Below, in pieces: positions 7,478 through 15,811 of a stretch of DNA of 64,000 bases. The position numbers were made by a program, and so were the translations under genes. Numbering within the stretch: position 1 is the stretch's first letter; each line of letters begins with the position of its first letter. A model generated the notes under the pieces. It did no database searches, was not told the DNA's origin, and saw only the letters and a list, made by a program, of their open reading frames with translations. Origin of the DNA: SIG673 sp045638685. GTDB taxonomy: Bacteria > Bacillota > Clostridia > Oscillospirales > CAG-272. Location of the stretch: contig JAZUBT010000035.1 of assembly GCA_045638685.1 (NCBI GenBank), positions 1-64,000 of the forward strand, written 5' to 3'.

Positions 7478-9993
7478 AGCTTTCATTTTCAACAAAGGGC
7501 TGGCACGGTAAAACCTTTGAAGAGCTTTGTGAGATAGCAAAGGAGCTTCGCTTTTCCGGAATAGAGCTTCATAATATAAAAAACAAGCTGTTTACAGATA
7601 GCGACAGCGCGTTTAATGACTATGCAACCGCCGCTACTCTCCGCAGACTGTACGAGATGAAGATAAGCATTCCCTGTATAGACAGTATATGCGATCCGGC
7701 TGATACGGAAAAGGCAGACGAGGCTATGAGAGAGCTTAAGGAGTGCATCCGTATAGCGAAAAATCTTCATATTCCTTATATAAGAGTACACGCATCCGCT
7801 CACGGGGAAAAGGATTTTGAAACTGTAAGAGCTTTTATCTCCGAGATTCTTCCGATAGCGGAATCCGCGGGTGTTCATATTCTGCTTGAAACGAGCGGAC
7901 TTTTCAGCGATGCAAAAACTCTCCGCGATATGCTTGATAGCTTTGCGAGTGATAGCCTTTCGGCGCTTTGGGATGTTTATTCCTCTTATTTTATAGCCGG
8001 ACAGTCTCCCGAAGCCACGATAGAAACTCTCGGCGCTTACGTAAAGCATATTCACATAAAGGACGCCGAAAAGACGGAGGACGGCATACGTTACTCTCTT
8101 ATGGGCGAGGGACAGCTGCCTATCAGCGAGCTTATAGGTGCGCTGCGTTCCGTTAACTATAACGGCTTTATCTCGCTTGAATGGCACCCGAAATGGTGCG
8201 AGGAGATAGATGACCTTGAAATTATCCTTTCTCAGTTTGAAAACTTTATGAGTCAGTTCAGCGATACCGCAAGAGCTGATAACTCACTTTATTATAACAA
8301 ATCCCATACGGGTAGATACGTCTGGAAAAAGGAGCTTCTTATAGACCTCACCTTTCCGAAGGTTCTCGACCGTATGGTTGAGGAGTTCCCCGACAAGCTT
8401 GCGTTTAAATATACAACGCTTGACTATACACGAACCTACTACGAGTTCAGAAAGGACGTTGACACCTTTGCCCGTAGCCTTATCTCGCTTAACGTTAAGC
8501 CGGGCGACCACGTTGCGGTATGGGCGACCAATATTCCGCAGTGGTATATAGCCTTCTGGGCAGTAACCAAGATAGGCGCGGTTCTCGTTTCAATGAACAC
8601 GGCATACAAAATTCACGAGGCGGAGTATCTTTTAAAGCAGTCGGATACGCATACGCTTATTATGATTGACGGCTACCGCGACTCAAATTACTCCGAGACG
8701 ATAGCCGAGCTTTGCCCCGAGCTTGAAAACACAAAGCCCGGCACGCCGCTTCACAGCCGCCGTCTGCCCTTCCTCCGTAACGTAATTACGGTAGGCTTTA
8801 AGCAGAAGGGCTGCCTTACTTGGGAGGAGACGGTAGCGAGAGCGGATATGGTACCGGTTGACGAGGTTTACCGCCGCGCCGCCGCCGTTGATAAGGACGA
8901 CGTATGTAATATGCAGTACACCTCGGGAACCACCGGCTTCCCCAAGGGCGTTATGCTTACCCACTATAACGTTGTAAATAACGGAAAATGCATCGGAGAC
9001 AGAATGGATCTCTCCACCGCCGACAGAATGATGATACAGGTCCCGATGTTCCACTGCTTCGGAATGGTTCTTGCTATGACTGCAAGTATGACGCACGGCG
9101 TTACCCTGCTTCCGCTTCCGTATTACGCGCCGAAGCCCGCGCTTGCGTGTATAAATTCTGAAAGAATAACCGCCTTCCACGGTGTTCCTACCATGTTTAT
9201 ATCGCTCCTTGAGCACGAGGACTTTGAAAAGACCGATTTTTCGTATATGCGTACCGGTATTATGGCGGGAAGCCCCTGTCCTATCTCCGTTATGCAGGAC
9301 GTTATAAAGAAGATGCACATGGACGAGATAACCATAGTTTACGGACAGACCGAGGCGTCTCCCGGCTGTACTATGAGCTCAACCGACGACCCTATTGAGG
9401 TAAGAGTAGGAACGGTAGGACGTGCGCTTCCCGAAATAGAATGCAAGATAGTTAATCCCGAAACGGGAGAGGAATGTCCCGATGACGTAACGGGAGAGTT
9501 TGTGGCGAGAGGCTACAACATTATGAAGGGCTACTACAAGATGCCCAAGGCTACCGCAGCGGCGATAGATAAGGACGGCTGGCTCCATACGGGAGACCTT
9601 GCCTGCCGAACGGCGGAGGGTAATTTCCGTATTACGGGACGCCTTAAGGATATGATTATCAGAGGCGGAGAGAACATCTATCCAAAGGAGATAGAGGAGT
9701 TTATCTATACCCACCCGAAGGTTAAGGACGTTCAGGTTATAGGTGTTCCCGACGAGCAGTACGGCGAGGAGATAATGGCGTGTATCATTTTGAAGGACGG
9801 CGAGGAAATGACCGTTTCCGAGATGAAGGACTACATTAATTCTCACATGGCGCGTCATAAGGTTCCGAAATATATTGACTTTGTAAAAGAGTTCCCGATG
9901 AACGTTGCGGGTAAGATACTTAAGTACAAAATGCGCGAGGACGCCATCGAAAAGCTTGGTCTGCAAAAGGCGGCAAAGGTGGTAACGGCGTAA
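7474..9993 (+). CDS. Fusion protein: sugar-phosphate isomerase/epimerase-like TIM barrel + AMP-dependent acyl-CoA synthetase
   Basis: An uninterrupted 839-residue ORF. Residues 1 to about 262 form a xylose-isomerase-like (AP endonuclease family 2) TIM barrel with a plausible metal site: E139 in LLETSG, D167 in LWDVYS, H194 in HIHIKD and E236 in LEWHP. After a short linker, about 285-830 is a full acyl-CoA synthetase: P-loop YTSGTTGFPKGVMLTH near 480-495, YGQTEASPG, TGDLA, the hinge GRLKDMIIRGGENIYP, and the catalytic lysine in AGKILKYK near 812. Both halves look active. It overlaps the LeuA-like gene by 4 bp and the amidohydrolase by 1 bp, so all three are translationally coupled. The substrate is unknown; a hydroxy- or keto-acid that is isomerised and then activated is one inference. 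Confidence 0.88.
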   Translation: MKLSFSTKGWHGKTFEELCEIAKELRFSGIELHNIKNKLFTDSDSAFNDYATAATLRRLYEMKISIPCIDSICDPADTEKADEAMRELKECIRIAKNLHIPYIRVHASAHGEKDFETVRAFISEILPIAESAGVHILLETSGLFSDAKTLRDMLDSFASDSLSALWDVYSSYFIAGQSPEATIETLGAYVKHIHIKDAEKTEDGIRYSLMGEGQLPISELIGALRSVNYNGFISLEWHPKWCEEIDDLEIILSQFENFMSQFSDTARADNSLYYNKSHTGRYVWKKELLIDLTFPKVLDRMVEEFPDKLAFKYTTLDYTRTYYEFRKDVDTFARSLISLNVKPGDHVAVWATNIPQWYIAFWAVTKIGAVLVSMNTAYKIHEAEYLLKQSDTHTLIMIDGYRDSNYSETIAELCPELENTKPGTPLHSRRLPFLRNVITVGFKQKGCLTWEETVARADMVPVDEVYRRAAAVDKDDVCNMQYTSGTTGFPKGVMLTHYNVVNNGKCIGDRMDLSTADRMMIQVPMFHCFGMVLAMTASMTHGVTLLPLPYYAPKPALACINSERITAFHGVPTMFISLLEHEDFEKTDFSYMRTGIMAGSPCPISVMQDVIKKMHMDEITIVYGQTEASPGCTMSSTDDPIEVRVGTVGRALPEIECKIVNPETGEECPDDVTGEFVARGYNIMKGYYKMPKATAAAIDKDGWLHTGDLACRTAEGNFRITGRLKDMIIRGGENIYPKEIEEFIYTHPKVKDVQVIGVPDEQYGEEIMACIILKDGEEMTVSEMKDYINSHMARHKVPKYIDFVKEFPMNVAGKILKYKMREDAIEKLGLQKAAKVVTA

Positions 9994-10808
9994 TGTATGC
10001 GGGTAAGTTTTGGACGGTAGATGCTCACTGTCATATCTATCCCGAAAAAATAGCTGCAAGAGCAATTAACGGAACGGATACCTTTTACGGACTTCATTCG
10101 GTAAAAAACGGTATTGCGGCTGACATGATAAAAGAGGGAACGGCCCTCGGAATAGATCACTACGTCGTTCAGTCGGTTGCTTCAACGCCAAGACAGGTCA
10201 AAAGCATAAACGAGTTTATCGCGAGAGAGGAAGCCGAATATAAAGGAAGGCTTACAGGGCTTGGAACACTTCACCCCGACAGCGAGGATATAGAGGGTGA
10301 TTTCGAGCATCTTTGCGAGCTTTCGCTCCACGGAGTAAAGCTTCACCCCGACATTCAAGGGTTTCGTATAGACGATAAAAGGTGTATGAAAATATATGAG
10401 CTGTGTGAAAGCCACGGGCTTCCGATACTTATGCATACGGGAGACTATCGCTACGATAATTCTAACCCCGATAGGCTAATTCCTGTTTTGAAGGCATTTC
10501 CGAAGCTTATTACGGTCGGTGCGCATCTCGGCGGCTGGTCGGTATGGGACGAGGCGGCGAAGAAGCTTTGCGGATTTGAAAATTTTTACGTTGATTCTTC
10601 TTCCTCGTTTAATTTTCTGACCGATGAGAAAATGAAGGAGCTTATCCTCGCTTACGGCGTGGATAGGGTGCTGTTTGCGACCGATTATCCTATGTGGGAT
10701 GCAGGCGAGGAGCTGAAGCGCCTTGCCTCCCTCGGATTTACCGATGAGGAGTATTCGCTTCTTCTCGGAAAAAACGCGGCAAAGGTTTTCGGTATAGGAG
10801 AAAATTAA
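9993..10808 (+). CDS. Amidohydrolase-family (PF04909-type) metal-dependent hydrolase/decarboxylase
   Basis: A 271-residue TIM-barrel protein with the N-terminal metal motif DAHCHIYP, the GVKLHPDIQG segment, LMHTGD, VGAHLGG and the C-terminal aspartate in LFATDYPMW. These match amidohydrolase family 2, which includes ACMSD-type decarboxylases and lactone or carboxylate hydrolases. The ATG shares a base with the stop of the fusion gene. It is the last gene of the Leu T-box unit, before a hairpin at 10814-10844. The substrate cannot be told from sequence; context suggests a step on a branched or hydroxylated carboxylic acid (inference). Confidence 0.85.
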   Translation: MYAGKFWTVDAHCHIYPEKIAARAINGTDTFYGLHSVKNGIAADMIKEGTALGIDHYVVQSVASTPRQVKSINEFIAREEAEYKGRLTGLGTLHPDSEDIEGDFEHLCELSLHGVKLHPDIQGFRIDDKRCMKIYELCESHGLPILMHTGDYRYDNSNPDRLIPVLKAFPKLITVGAHLGGWSVWDEAAKKLCGFENFYVDSSSSFNFLTDEKMKELILAYGVDRVLFATDYPMWDAGEELKRLASLGFTDEEYSLLLGKNAAKVFGIGEN

Positions 10809-10813
10809 ATAAA

Positions 10814-10844
10814 AACGCCCTTGGACAGTAAGCCCAAGGGCGTT
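10814..10844 (+). terminator. Hairpin after the T-box operon
   Basis: A perfect 11-bp GC-rich stem, AACGCCCTTGG (10814-10824) with CCAAGGGCGTT (10834-10844), with an 8-nt loop, 5 bases after the amidohydrolase stop. It has no T-run, so it may be a weak terminator or an mRNA 3'-end stabiliser. Confidence 0.6.
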
Positions 10845-10927
10845 GGTACGGAAACAAAAACTTAAGGTACGGAAACAAAAACTTAGGGCACGGAAACAAA
10901 ACTTAAGGTACAAAAACAAAACCGTTA
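10845..10927 (+). repeat. Four degenerate tandem repeats of about 21 bp
   Basis: Immediately after the hairpin, a GGTACGGAAACAAAAACTTA-like unit is repeated: 10845-10865, 10866-10886 (near identical), 10887-10906 (20 bp, one change to GGCAC) and 10907-10927 (more diverged). No spacers and no coding function were seen. Replication slippage in an A-rich stretch is the simplest origin. Confidence 0.75.
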
Positions 10928-10952
10928 TGGCACGATCGTGTTCTTTAACGGT
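10921..10952 (+). promoter_or_regulatory. Inverted repeat upstream of azlC (possible operator or leader hairpin)
   Basis: The arms ACCGTTA (10921-10927) and TAACGGT (10946-10952) enclose a perfect palindrome CACGATCGTG (10931-10940). It lies about 50 bp before azlC. It could be a repressor site or an RNA hairpin; no family can be named. A further small hairpin, ACCC-GGGT, follows at about 10964-10979. Confidence 0.4.
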
Positions 10953-11002
10953 GAAAATAAACTAACCCCGAAAGTGGGTAAAACAAAAAACGGAGCAGTA
11001 AA

Positions 11003-11785
11003 ATGAATTCTTTGGAAATAAGGGGAAGCCAAAGAAAGGTTTTTGCCGAGGGCATGAGAGATGCCATTCCGATAGGACTCGGATACCTTGCCGTATCCTT
11101 TTCTCTCGGTATTATGGCAAAAAATTCGGGACTTTCCGCTTTGCAGTCCTTTATCGCGAGTCTCCTCTGTATCGCCTCTGCGGGTGAGTATGCGGGCTTT
11201 GTGCTGATAGCGGCGAAGGCGGCATACATTGAGGTTGCCGTTATGACGCTTGTCGTAAACGCGAGATATATGCTTATGAGCTGCGCTCTCAGTCAAAAAT
11301 TCTCGCCGAGCGAAAAGCTTTCACATAGGTTTTTCAGCGGATATTTCGTAACGGACGAAATTTTCGGTATAACCATGGCAAGAGAGGGCTTTTTGAACCC
11401 GTATTACGTTTACGGGGCGGCGTTTACCGCGGTACCGCTCTGGTCGATCGGAACTGCGATAGGCGCTATTGCGGGAGCGTGGCTTCCCGTGAGCATCGTA
11501 AGTGCGCTCAGCGTTGCGCTTTACGGAATGTTTATTGCGATAATAATTCCGCCGGCGAGAAAAAATAAGATTATAGCAGGTATAATCACCGTTTGCTTTG
11601 TTCTTAGCTATTTAACGAAATTTATCCCTGCCGCGTGGAAGCTTTCCGAGGGTACGGTTACCATAATACTTACCGTTTTCATTTCCGCCGTGGCGGCGGT
11701 GCTTTTTCCCCGAAAGGACGACGAAGAGGAAGTGTGTTCCGAACGAGAGATGGTATCTGAGGAGAAAGGGGGAGAGGCTAAATGA
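11003..11785 (+). CDS. azlC: AzlC-family branched-chain amino acid exporter, large subunit
   Basis: A 260-residue hydrophobic protein of the AzlC/YgaZ family: the N-terminal DAIPIGLGYLAVSFSLGIMA segment, repeated small-residue-rich membrane helices, and YFVTDEIFGI. With AzlD it exports branched-chain amino acids (family knowledge from Bacillus AzlCD and E. coli YgaZH). A GGAG site lies 7 bases before the ATG. The C-terminus ends in an acidic, charged tail. It overlaps azlD by 4 bp. Location next to the BCAA/keto-acid block fits a role in relieving excess valine, leucine or isoleucine. Confidence 0.92.
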   Translation: MNSLEIRGSQRKVFAEGMRDAIPIGLGYLAVSFSLGIMAKNSGLSALQSFIASLLCIASAGEYAGFVLIAAKAAYIEVAVMTLVVNARYMLMSCALSQKFSPSEKLSHRFFSGYFVTDEIFGITMAREGFLNPYYVYGAAFTAVPLWSIGTAIGAIAGAWLPVSIVSALSVALYGMFIAIIIPPARKNKIIAGIITVCFVLSYLTKFIPAAWKLSEGTVTIILTVFISAVAAVLFPRKDDEEEVCSEREMVSEEKGGEAK

Positions 11786-12102
11786 AAAACAATATATTTG
11801 TCTATATCCTGATTATGGCGGGAGTTACATACCTTGTAAGAGTACTGCCTATCACCCTTATACGAAAGCAGATTAAAAACCGTTTTGTAAAATCCTTCCT
11901 TTATTACGTTCCGTACGTAACCCTTGCCGTTATGACGTTCCCCGCGATACTGAACGTTACACAGTCTCCGATTTCGGGAGCGATAGCTCTTGCGGTCGGA
12001 ATAGCTCTCGCGTGGTTCGGCGCAAGTCTTTTCAAGGTTGCGGTTGCCTCTTGCTCGGTTGTGTTTATTTCAGAGCTGATAATGACGTATTTGATTAAGT
12101 AA
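11782..12102 (+). CDS. azlD: AzlD-family branched-chain amino acid exporter, small subunit
   Basis: A 106-residue membrane protein with three or four hydrophobic helices and the family pattern YLVRVLPITLIRKQ...LYYVPYVTLAVMTFP. It is the obligate small partner of AzlC. ATGA overlap with azlC implies coupled translation. A strong bidirectional terminator follows directly. Confidence 0.92.
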   Translation: MKNNIFVYILIMAGVTYLVRVLPITLIRKQIKNRFVKSFLYYVPYVTLAVMTFPAILNVTQSPISGAIALAVGIALAWFGASLFKVAVASCSVVFISELIMTYLIK

Positions 12103-12129
12103 AAAACCTTCCCACGGGGAAGGTTTTTT
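12101..12129. terminator. Bidirectional intrinsic terminator between azlD and clpC
   Basis: A perfect inverted repeat, AAAAAACCTTCCC (12101-12113) with GGGAAGGTTTTTT (12117-12129). A-runs and T-runs flank both sides, so it can end azlCD on the plus strand and clpC on the minus strand. Confidence 0.9.
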
Positions 12130-12134
12130 GCTTT

Positions 12135-14600
12135 TTATTCGCTTTTTTCTTTATTCCATACAAGACCGTTTTCATCTGCGGAAACGGTTACCGTATCGCC
12201 CTTTGCAAATTTTCCCTCAAGCATCGCCGTGGCAAAGCCGTCCTCTACCTTATGAACTATTGTACGGCGGAGAGGCCTTGCTCCGTAAACCCTGTCGGTT
12301 CCTTCCCTTGCGAGGTAGTCCATAGCCTTTTCGTCAAAGCGTATGTTAACCCCTATCGCCGCTATACGCTTTACAACAGATTTAATCATATTATCGGCAA
12401 TACGGCGTATATCCGCGTCGGAAAGCTTATCAAAGACTATAATCTCGTCAATTCGGTTAAGGAATTCGGGACGGAACGCTTCTTTAAGAGCGGACATTAC
12501 GCGTTCTCTTGTAGCCGCCTTCTCGTCTGCGGGCGCGTTTGAAACGGTAAAGCCGAGCGTTTTTCCCGAGGTAGTTATTTCTCTTGCGCCAAGGTTCGAG
12601 GTCATAATGATAACCGCGTTTTTAAAGTCAACACGCCTACCCTGAGAGTCGGTTAAAATACCGTCGTCAAGTATCTGGAGCATAAGATTAAAGACGTCGG
12701 GGTGCGCTTTTTCGATTTCGTCGAAAAGAACTACCGAATAAGGCTTACGGCGTATCTTCTCGGTAAGCTGACCGCCCTCATCGTATCCGATATAACCGGG
12801 AGGGGAGCCTATCATTTTGGATACGCTCGCCTTTTCCATATACTCCGACATATCTACCCTTATCATTGCGTTTTCGTCTCCGAAAAGGATTTCGGCAAGA
12901 GCCTTCGAAAGCTCGGTTTTACCGACACCCGTCGGCCCGAGGAATATAAACGAGCCTGTCGGACGGCTCGGGTCCTTAAGTCCTATTCTTGAACGTCTTA
13001 TCGCGTTTGCGACGGATACTACCGCCTCGTCCTGACCGATAACTCTTTCGTGAAGCAGCTTTTCAAGGCTAAGGAGCCTGCTTTCCTCCTCCTCGGCAAG
13101 CTTTTTGACCGGTATGCCCGTCCACTGAGTAACTATTTCCTCTATGTCTGATGCGGTAACCGCATCGCTTTCCGGAGTTTTGTTTTTCTCCCATTCCGTT
13201 TTCTTGGCGTTGTACTCGTCATTAAGCTTCGTTTCCTCGTCGCGTATCCTTGCGGCCTTTTCGAAATCCTGGTCAACTATCGCGTCGCGCTTTTCGTCGG
13301 CAAGCTTTTTAAGCTGCGCTTCAAGAGCTTTGACGTCTTCGGGAACCGAAAGAGTGCCTATACGCTTTCTCGAAGCCGCCTCGTCGATAAGGTCTATCGC
13401 TTTATCGGGCAGATAGCGGTCGCCTATATAACGTCTTGAAAGATTTACTGCCGCCGTAACGGCTCCGTCGGAGATTTTAAGCTTATGATGCTCCTCGTAT
13501 CTTGGGCGCAGTCCCATTAAAATCTTTACCGCGTCCTCGGGGGAGGGTTCTCCAACGCTGACCGACTGGAAGCGTCGCTCGAGCGCGGCGTCCTTTTCAA
13601 TATATTTACGGTATTCCGATACCGTGGTGGCGCCTATTACCTGAAATTCACCCCTTGAAAGCGCGGGCTTTATAATGTTGGCGGCATCCATGCTGCCCTC
13701 CGAGGTTGCCCCCGCGCCGACTATGGTGTGAATTTCGTCTATGAAAAGAATTACTCCGCGGTTACCTTTAACCTCGTTCATAACCCCTTTCAGGCGCTCC
13801 TCGAACTCACCCCTGTACTTTGTTCCCGCAAGCATACCCGAAACGTCAAGGCTTACTATTATTTTCCCCTTAAGATTTTCGGGCACGTCTCCATTGACTA
13901 TTTTCTGCGCAAGTCCTTCCACAACGGCTGTTTTACCGACACCCGCCTCGCCTATAAGACAAGGATTGTTCTTTGTACGTCTTGACAGAATCTGTATAAG
14001 GCGTTCGCTTTCGCTGTCGCGTCCTATAACGGGATCAAGCTTTCCTTCCTTTGCCATTCTGGTAAGATCCTTGCCGTATTTTTTAAGATTTGCCATTCCT
14101 CTGAAAGATTGAGAGCCGAGATTTTCCTCGCGGACGTCGTCTGTTTCTCCGCTATCCTCGCTGTCGGCACTCATTAAGGCAAGAAGATCCTTTCCAAGCT
14201 CGGAAATATCAACTCCCTCCGCAGAGAGCAGCTTTACCGCAACGCAGTCGGAAAGAGAGAGGAGCGATATAAGAAGATGCTCCGTTCCGATAGCCTCGCT
14301 TCCGCGTTTTGTTGCCTCGTAAGCTGAGGCTTGTATGATTTTATTCATTTTTTCGGTTATGTTTCTCGGCGTGGGAGAGGTTGGCGTGCCGGAGCCCATG
14401 TGATTTTTAACCGATTCGTACATGGCCTCGTAGTCTATTCCGTGTTTGTCGAGAAGCTCCGTTGCCGCGCACTCCTGAACGCTTAATATACCGAGCAAAA
14501 GATGCTCTGAGCCGACGTCGGTATGACCGAGCTTTCCGGCTTCGCCGAGAGAGGCGTTAAGAGCCGCTTCCGCGTATTTTGTAAATTTACTGTTTGACAT
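12135..14600 (-). CDS. clpC: ATP-dependent Clp protease ATP-binding subunit ClpC
   Basis: An 821-residue Hsp100 unfoldase from ATG 14600, chosen because GGAG sits 6 bases upstream and the family N-terminus (FTKYAEAALN) begins here; the frame stays open 23 codons further. Order: N-domain repeats, NBD1 with Walker A GEAGVGKTAV and Walker B VILFIDEIH, a UVR-containing middle region (DQDFEKAARIRDEE), NBD2 with GPTGVGKTEL and VVLFDEIEKAH, and a ClpP-docking tripeptide LGF in GKTLGFTVS. Both Walker B glutamates are present, unlike in ClpX of this window. It is the last gene of the CtsR-controlled operon and works with McsB-tagged substrates and ClpP. Confidence 0.97.
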   Translation of the reverse strand: MSNSKFTKYAEAALNASLGEAGKLGHTDVGSEHLLLGILSVQECAATELLDKHGIDYEAMYESVKNHMGSGTPTSPTPRNITEKMNKIIQASAYEATKRGSEAIGTEHLLISLLSLSDCVAVKLLSAEGVDISELGKDLLALMSADSEDSGETDDVREENLGSQSFRGMANLKKYGKDLTRMAKEGKLDPVIGRDSESERLIQILSRRTKNNPCLIGEAGVGKTAVVEGLAQKIVNGDVPENLKGKIIVSLDVSGMLAGTKYRGEFEERLKGVMNEVKGNRGVILFIDEIHTIVGAGATSEGSMDAANIIKPALSRGEFQVIGATTVSEYRKYIEKDAALERRFQSVSVGEPSPEDAVKILMGLRPRYEEHHKLKISDGAVTAAVNLSRRYIGDRYLPDKAIDLIDEAASRKRIGTLSVPEDVKALEAQLKKLADEKRDAIVDQDFEKAARIRDEETKLNDEYNAKKTEWEKNKTPESDAVTASDIEEIVTQWTGIPVKKLAEEEESRLLSLEKLLHERVIGQDEAVVSVANAIRRSRIGLKDPSRPTGSFIFLGPTGVGKTELSKALAEILFGDENAMIRVDMSEYMEKASVSKMIGSPPGYIGYDEGGQLTEKIRRKPYSVVLFDEIEKAHPDVFNLMLQILDDGILTDSQGRRVDFKNAVIIMTSNLGAREITTSGKTLGFTVSNAPADEKAATRERVMSALKEAFRPEFLNRIDEIIVFDKLSDADIRRIADNMIKSVVKRIAAIGVNIRFDEKAMDYLAREGTDRVYGARPLRRTIVHKVEDGFATAMLEGKFAKGDTVTVSADENGLVWNKEKSE

Positions 14601-14610
14601 TTTAATCTCC

Positions 14611-14632
14611 ATTCCGCTATCCAAAGGATAGC
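14611..14632 (-). promoter_or_regulatory. Leader hairpin element upstream of clpC (copy 1)
   Basis: On the minus strand this reads as a 7-bp stem GCTATCC / GGATAGC with a TTT loop followed by GGAAT, ending exactly 10 bases before the clpC ATG. A 20/22-identical copy precedes phoH at 36506-36527 with the same 10-base spacing. Function unknown; translation control is plausible because the site abuts the ribosome-binding region. Confidence 0.5.
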
Positions 14633-14790
14633 TGATAGCATATTTAAGCGAGTTTTCCGTTTTTTGCATCGCGAAACAAAACGCTGCTTAGCCTTTTAGG
14701 AAAACTCAGACGTGAAAAGCTTTTTGTTAGCACTTGCCGAGCCTCCACGCCACACCCGTTCGTTAATAAACAGGCAGAAAAGATAATGTT

Positions 14791-15810
14791 TTATCCGTGA
14801 TTTACTTTTACGGTAGAAAGAGTATCCCGTACAAGTCTTGCTCTTGCCACGTCTCTTGCTGTATCGTCGTCAAGCCCTTCCTTGGTCATAGAGATAGTAG
14901 CAGGCTGTACCGCAACAAGCAGCTCGCTCATTTTTTCATCGGTTATACCCGAAAGCAGTCCGATGCAAAGACCGAGCTTTATATCAGCAAAGCCGCTGTT
15001 AAACTCTGAGGAGGAGAGAACGTGAGCGCTTTTTAACAGACCGACGCTTCTTGCAATTTTATCGGTAAGCGCGGTTCTTTTAAGCTCGAAAATACCGTTT
15101 CTCGCCCCCCGCTCTGCCTCGACAAGCTTTTTAACGACGTCGGTTATAAGCTTTAAAATCTCCGTCTCGTCTATACCGAGAGAGGTGCGGTTTGAAATTT
15201 GATATATGCACCCCGCCGCCGAGCTTCCTTCCCCGTAAAGCCCACGAATGGTAATTCCCATTTTGCTTAAAGCTTGCTCATAAGAGGAAATTAAGTTTTT
15301 CAGCGTAAGCGCGGGCAGGCAAAGCATAGCGGAAACCCTCATAGCGCCGCCGAGATTTGTCGGACAGGCGGTAAGGTACCCGTATTTATCGCTGTAAGCA
15401 ATTTTGAGCTCTCCGCATATACGGTCGTCAGCCTTACTCGCGTTTTCATAGGCTTTTTTGGGAGCAAAGCCCGCGACTATGCTCTGTATTCTTAAATGGT
15501 CCTCCTCGCAGACCATAATTTTAACCTTGTCGTTTCCGCCGCTGAGAAGCGCTCTTGTCTTGTCGGAGGAGGCAAATTCGGGGCTTACGAAATGCATCTC
15601 CATATAAGAGCGGAGTCTATCCTTTTCCGATGAGGTGAAGCGCTCGCAGCCGTAGTCGCTAAGTGTTCCCGATACGGCGTCTATTACATCGGCTCTGCCC
15701 TTTTCGTCAAGTCTTGCGGGGAAGGGATAGTCCGAGAGGTTTCTTGCAAAACGAACTCTCGTTGATATAACGACGTCCTGCATATCTCCGGTTTCCGTGT
15801 ACCAAGCCAT
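14791..15810 (-). CDS. mcsB: Protein-arginine kinase McsB
   Basis: A 339-residue phosphagen-kinase-fold enzyme that phosphorylates arginines on damaged proteins and on CtsR, marking them for ClpCP. Seen: STRVRFARNL, the catalytic-cysteine motif CPTNLGGAMR, and the arginine-recognition segment GLYGEGSSAAGCIYQISNR. The start at 15810 (MAWYTETG) has GGAGG 9 bases upstream; the open frame extends 8 codons further into mcsA. It begins one base after the mcsA stop region, so coupling is likely. A 190-bp gap, with no recognised feature other than the clpC leader hairpin, separates it from clpC. Confidence 0.96.
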   Translation of the reverse strand: MAWYTETGDMQDVVISTRVRFARNLSDYPFPARLDEKGRADVIDAVSGTLSDYGCERFTSSEKDRLRSYMEMHFVSPEFASSDKTRALLSGGNDKVKIMVCEEDHLRIQSIVAGFAPKKAYENASKADDRICGELKIAYSDKYGYLTACPTNLGGAMRVSAMLCLPALTLKNLISSYEQALSKMGITIRGLYGEGSSAAGCIYQISNRTSLGIDETEILKLITDVVKKLVEAERGARNGIFELKRTALTDKIARSVGLLKSAHVLSSSEFNSGFADIKLGLCIGLLSGITDEKMSELLVAVQPATISMTKEGLDDDTARDVARARLVRDTLSTVKVNHG

Positions 15811-15811
15811 A

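Noticed and set aside
10845..10927. Possible CRISPR array
   Set aside because: The repeats are directly adjacent, with no spacers and no cas genes nearby.
14728..14745. TTAGCACTT resembling half of a CIRCE element between mcsB and clpC
   Set aside because: The second half (GAGTGCTAA) is absent, so no HrcA site is supported.
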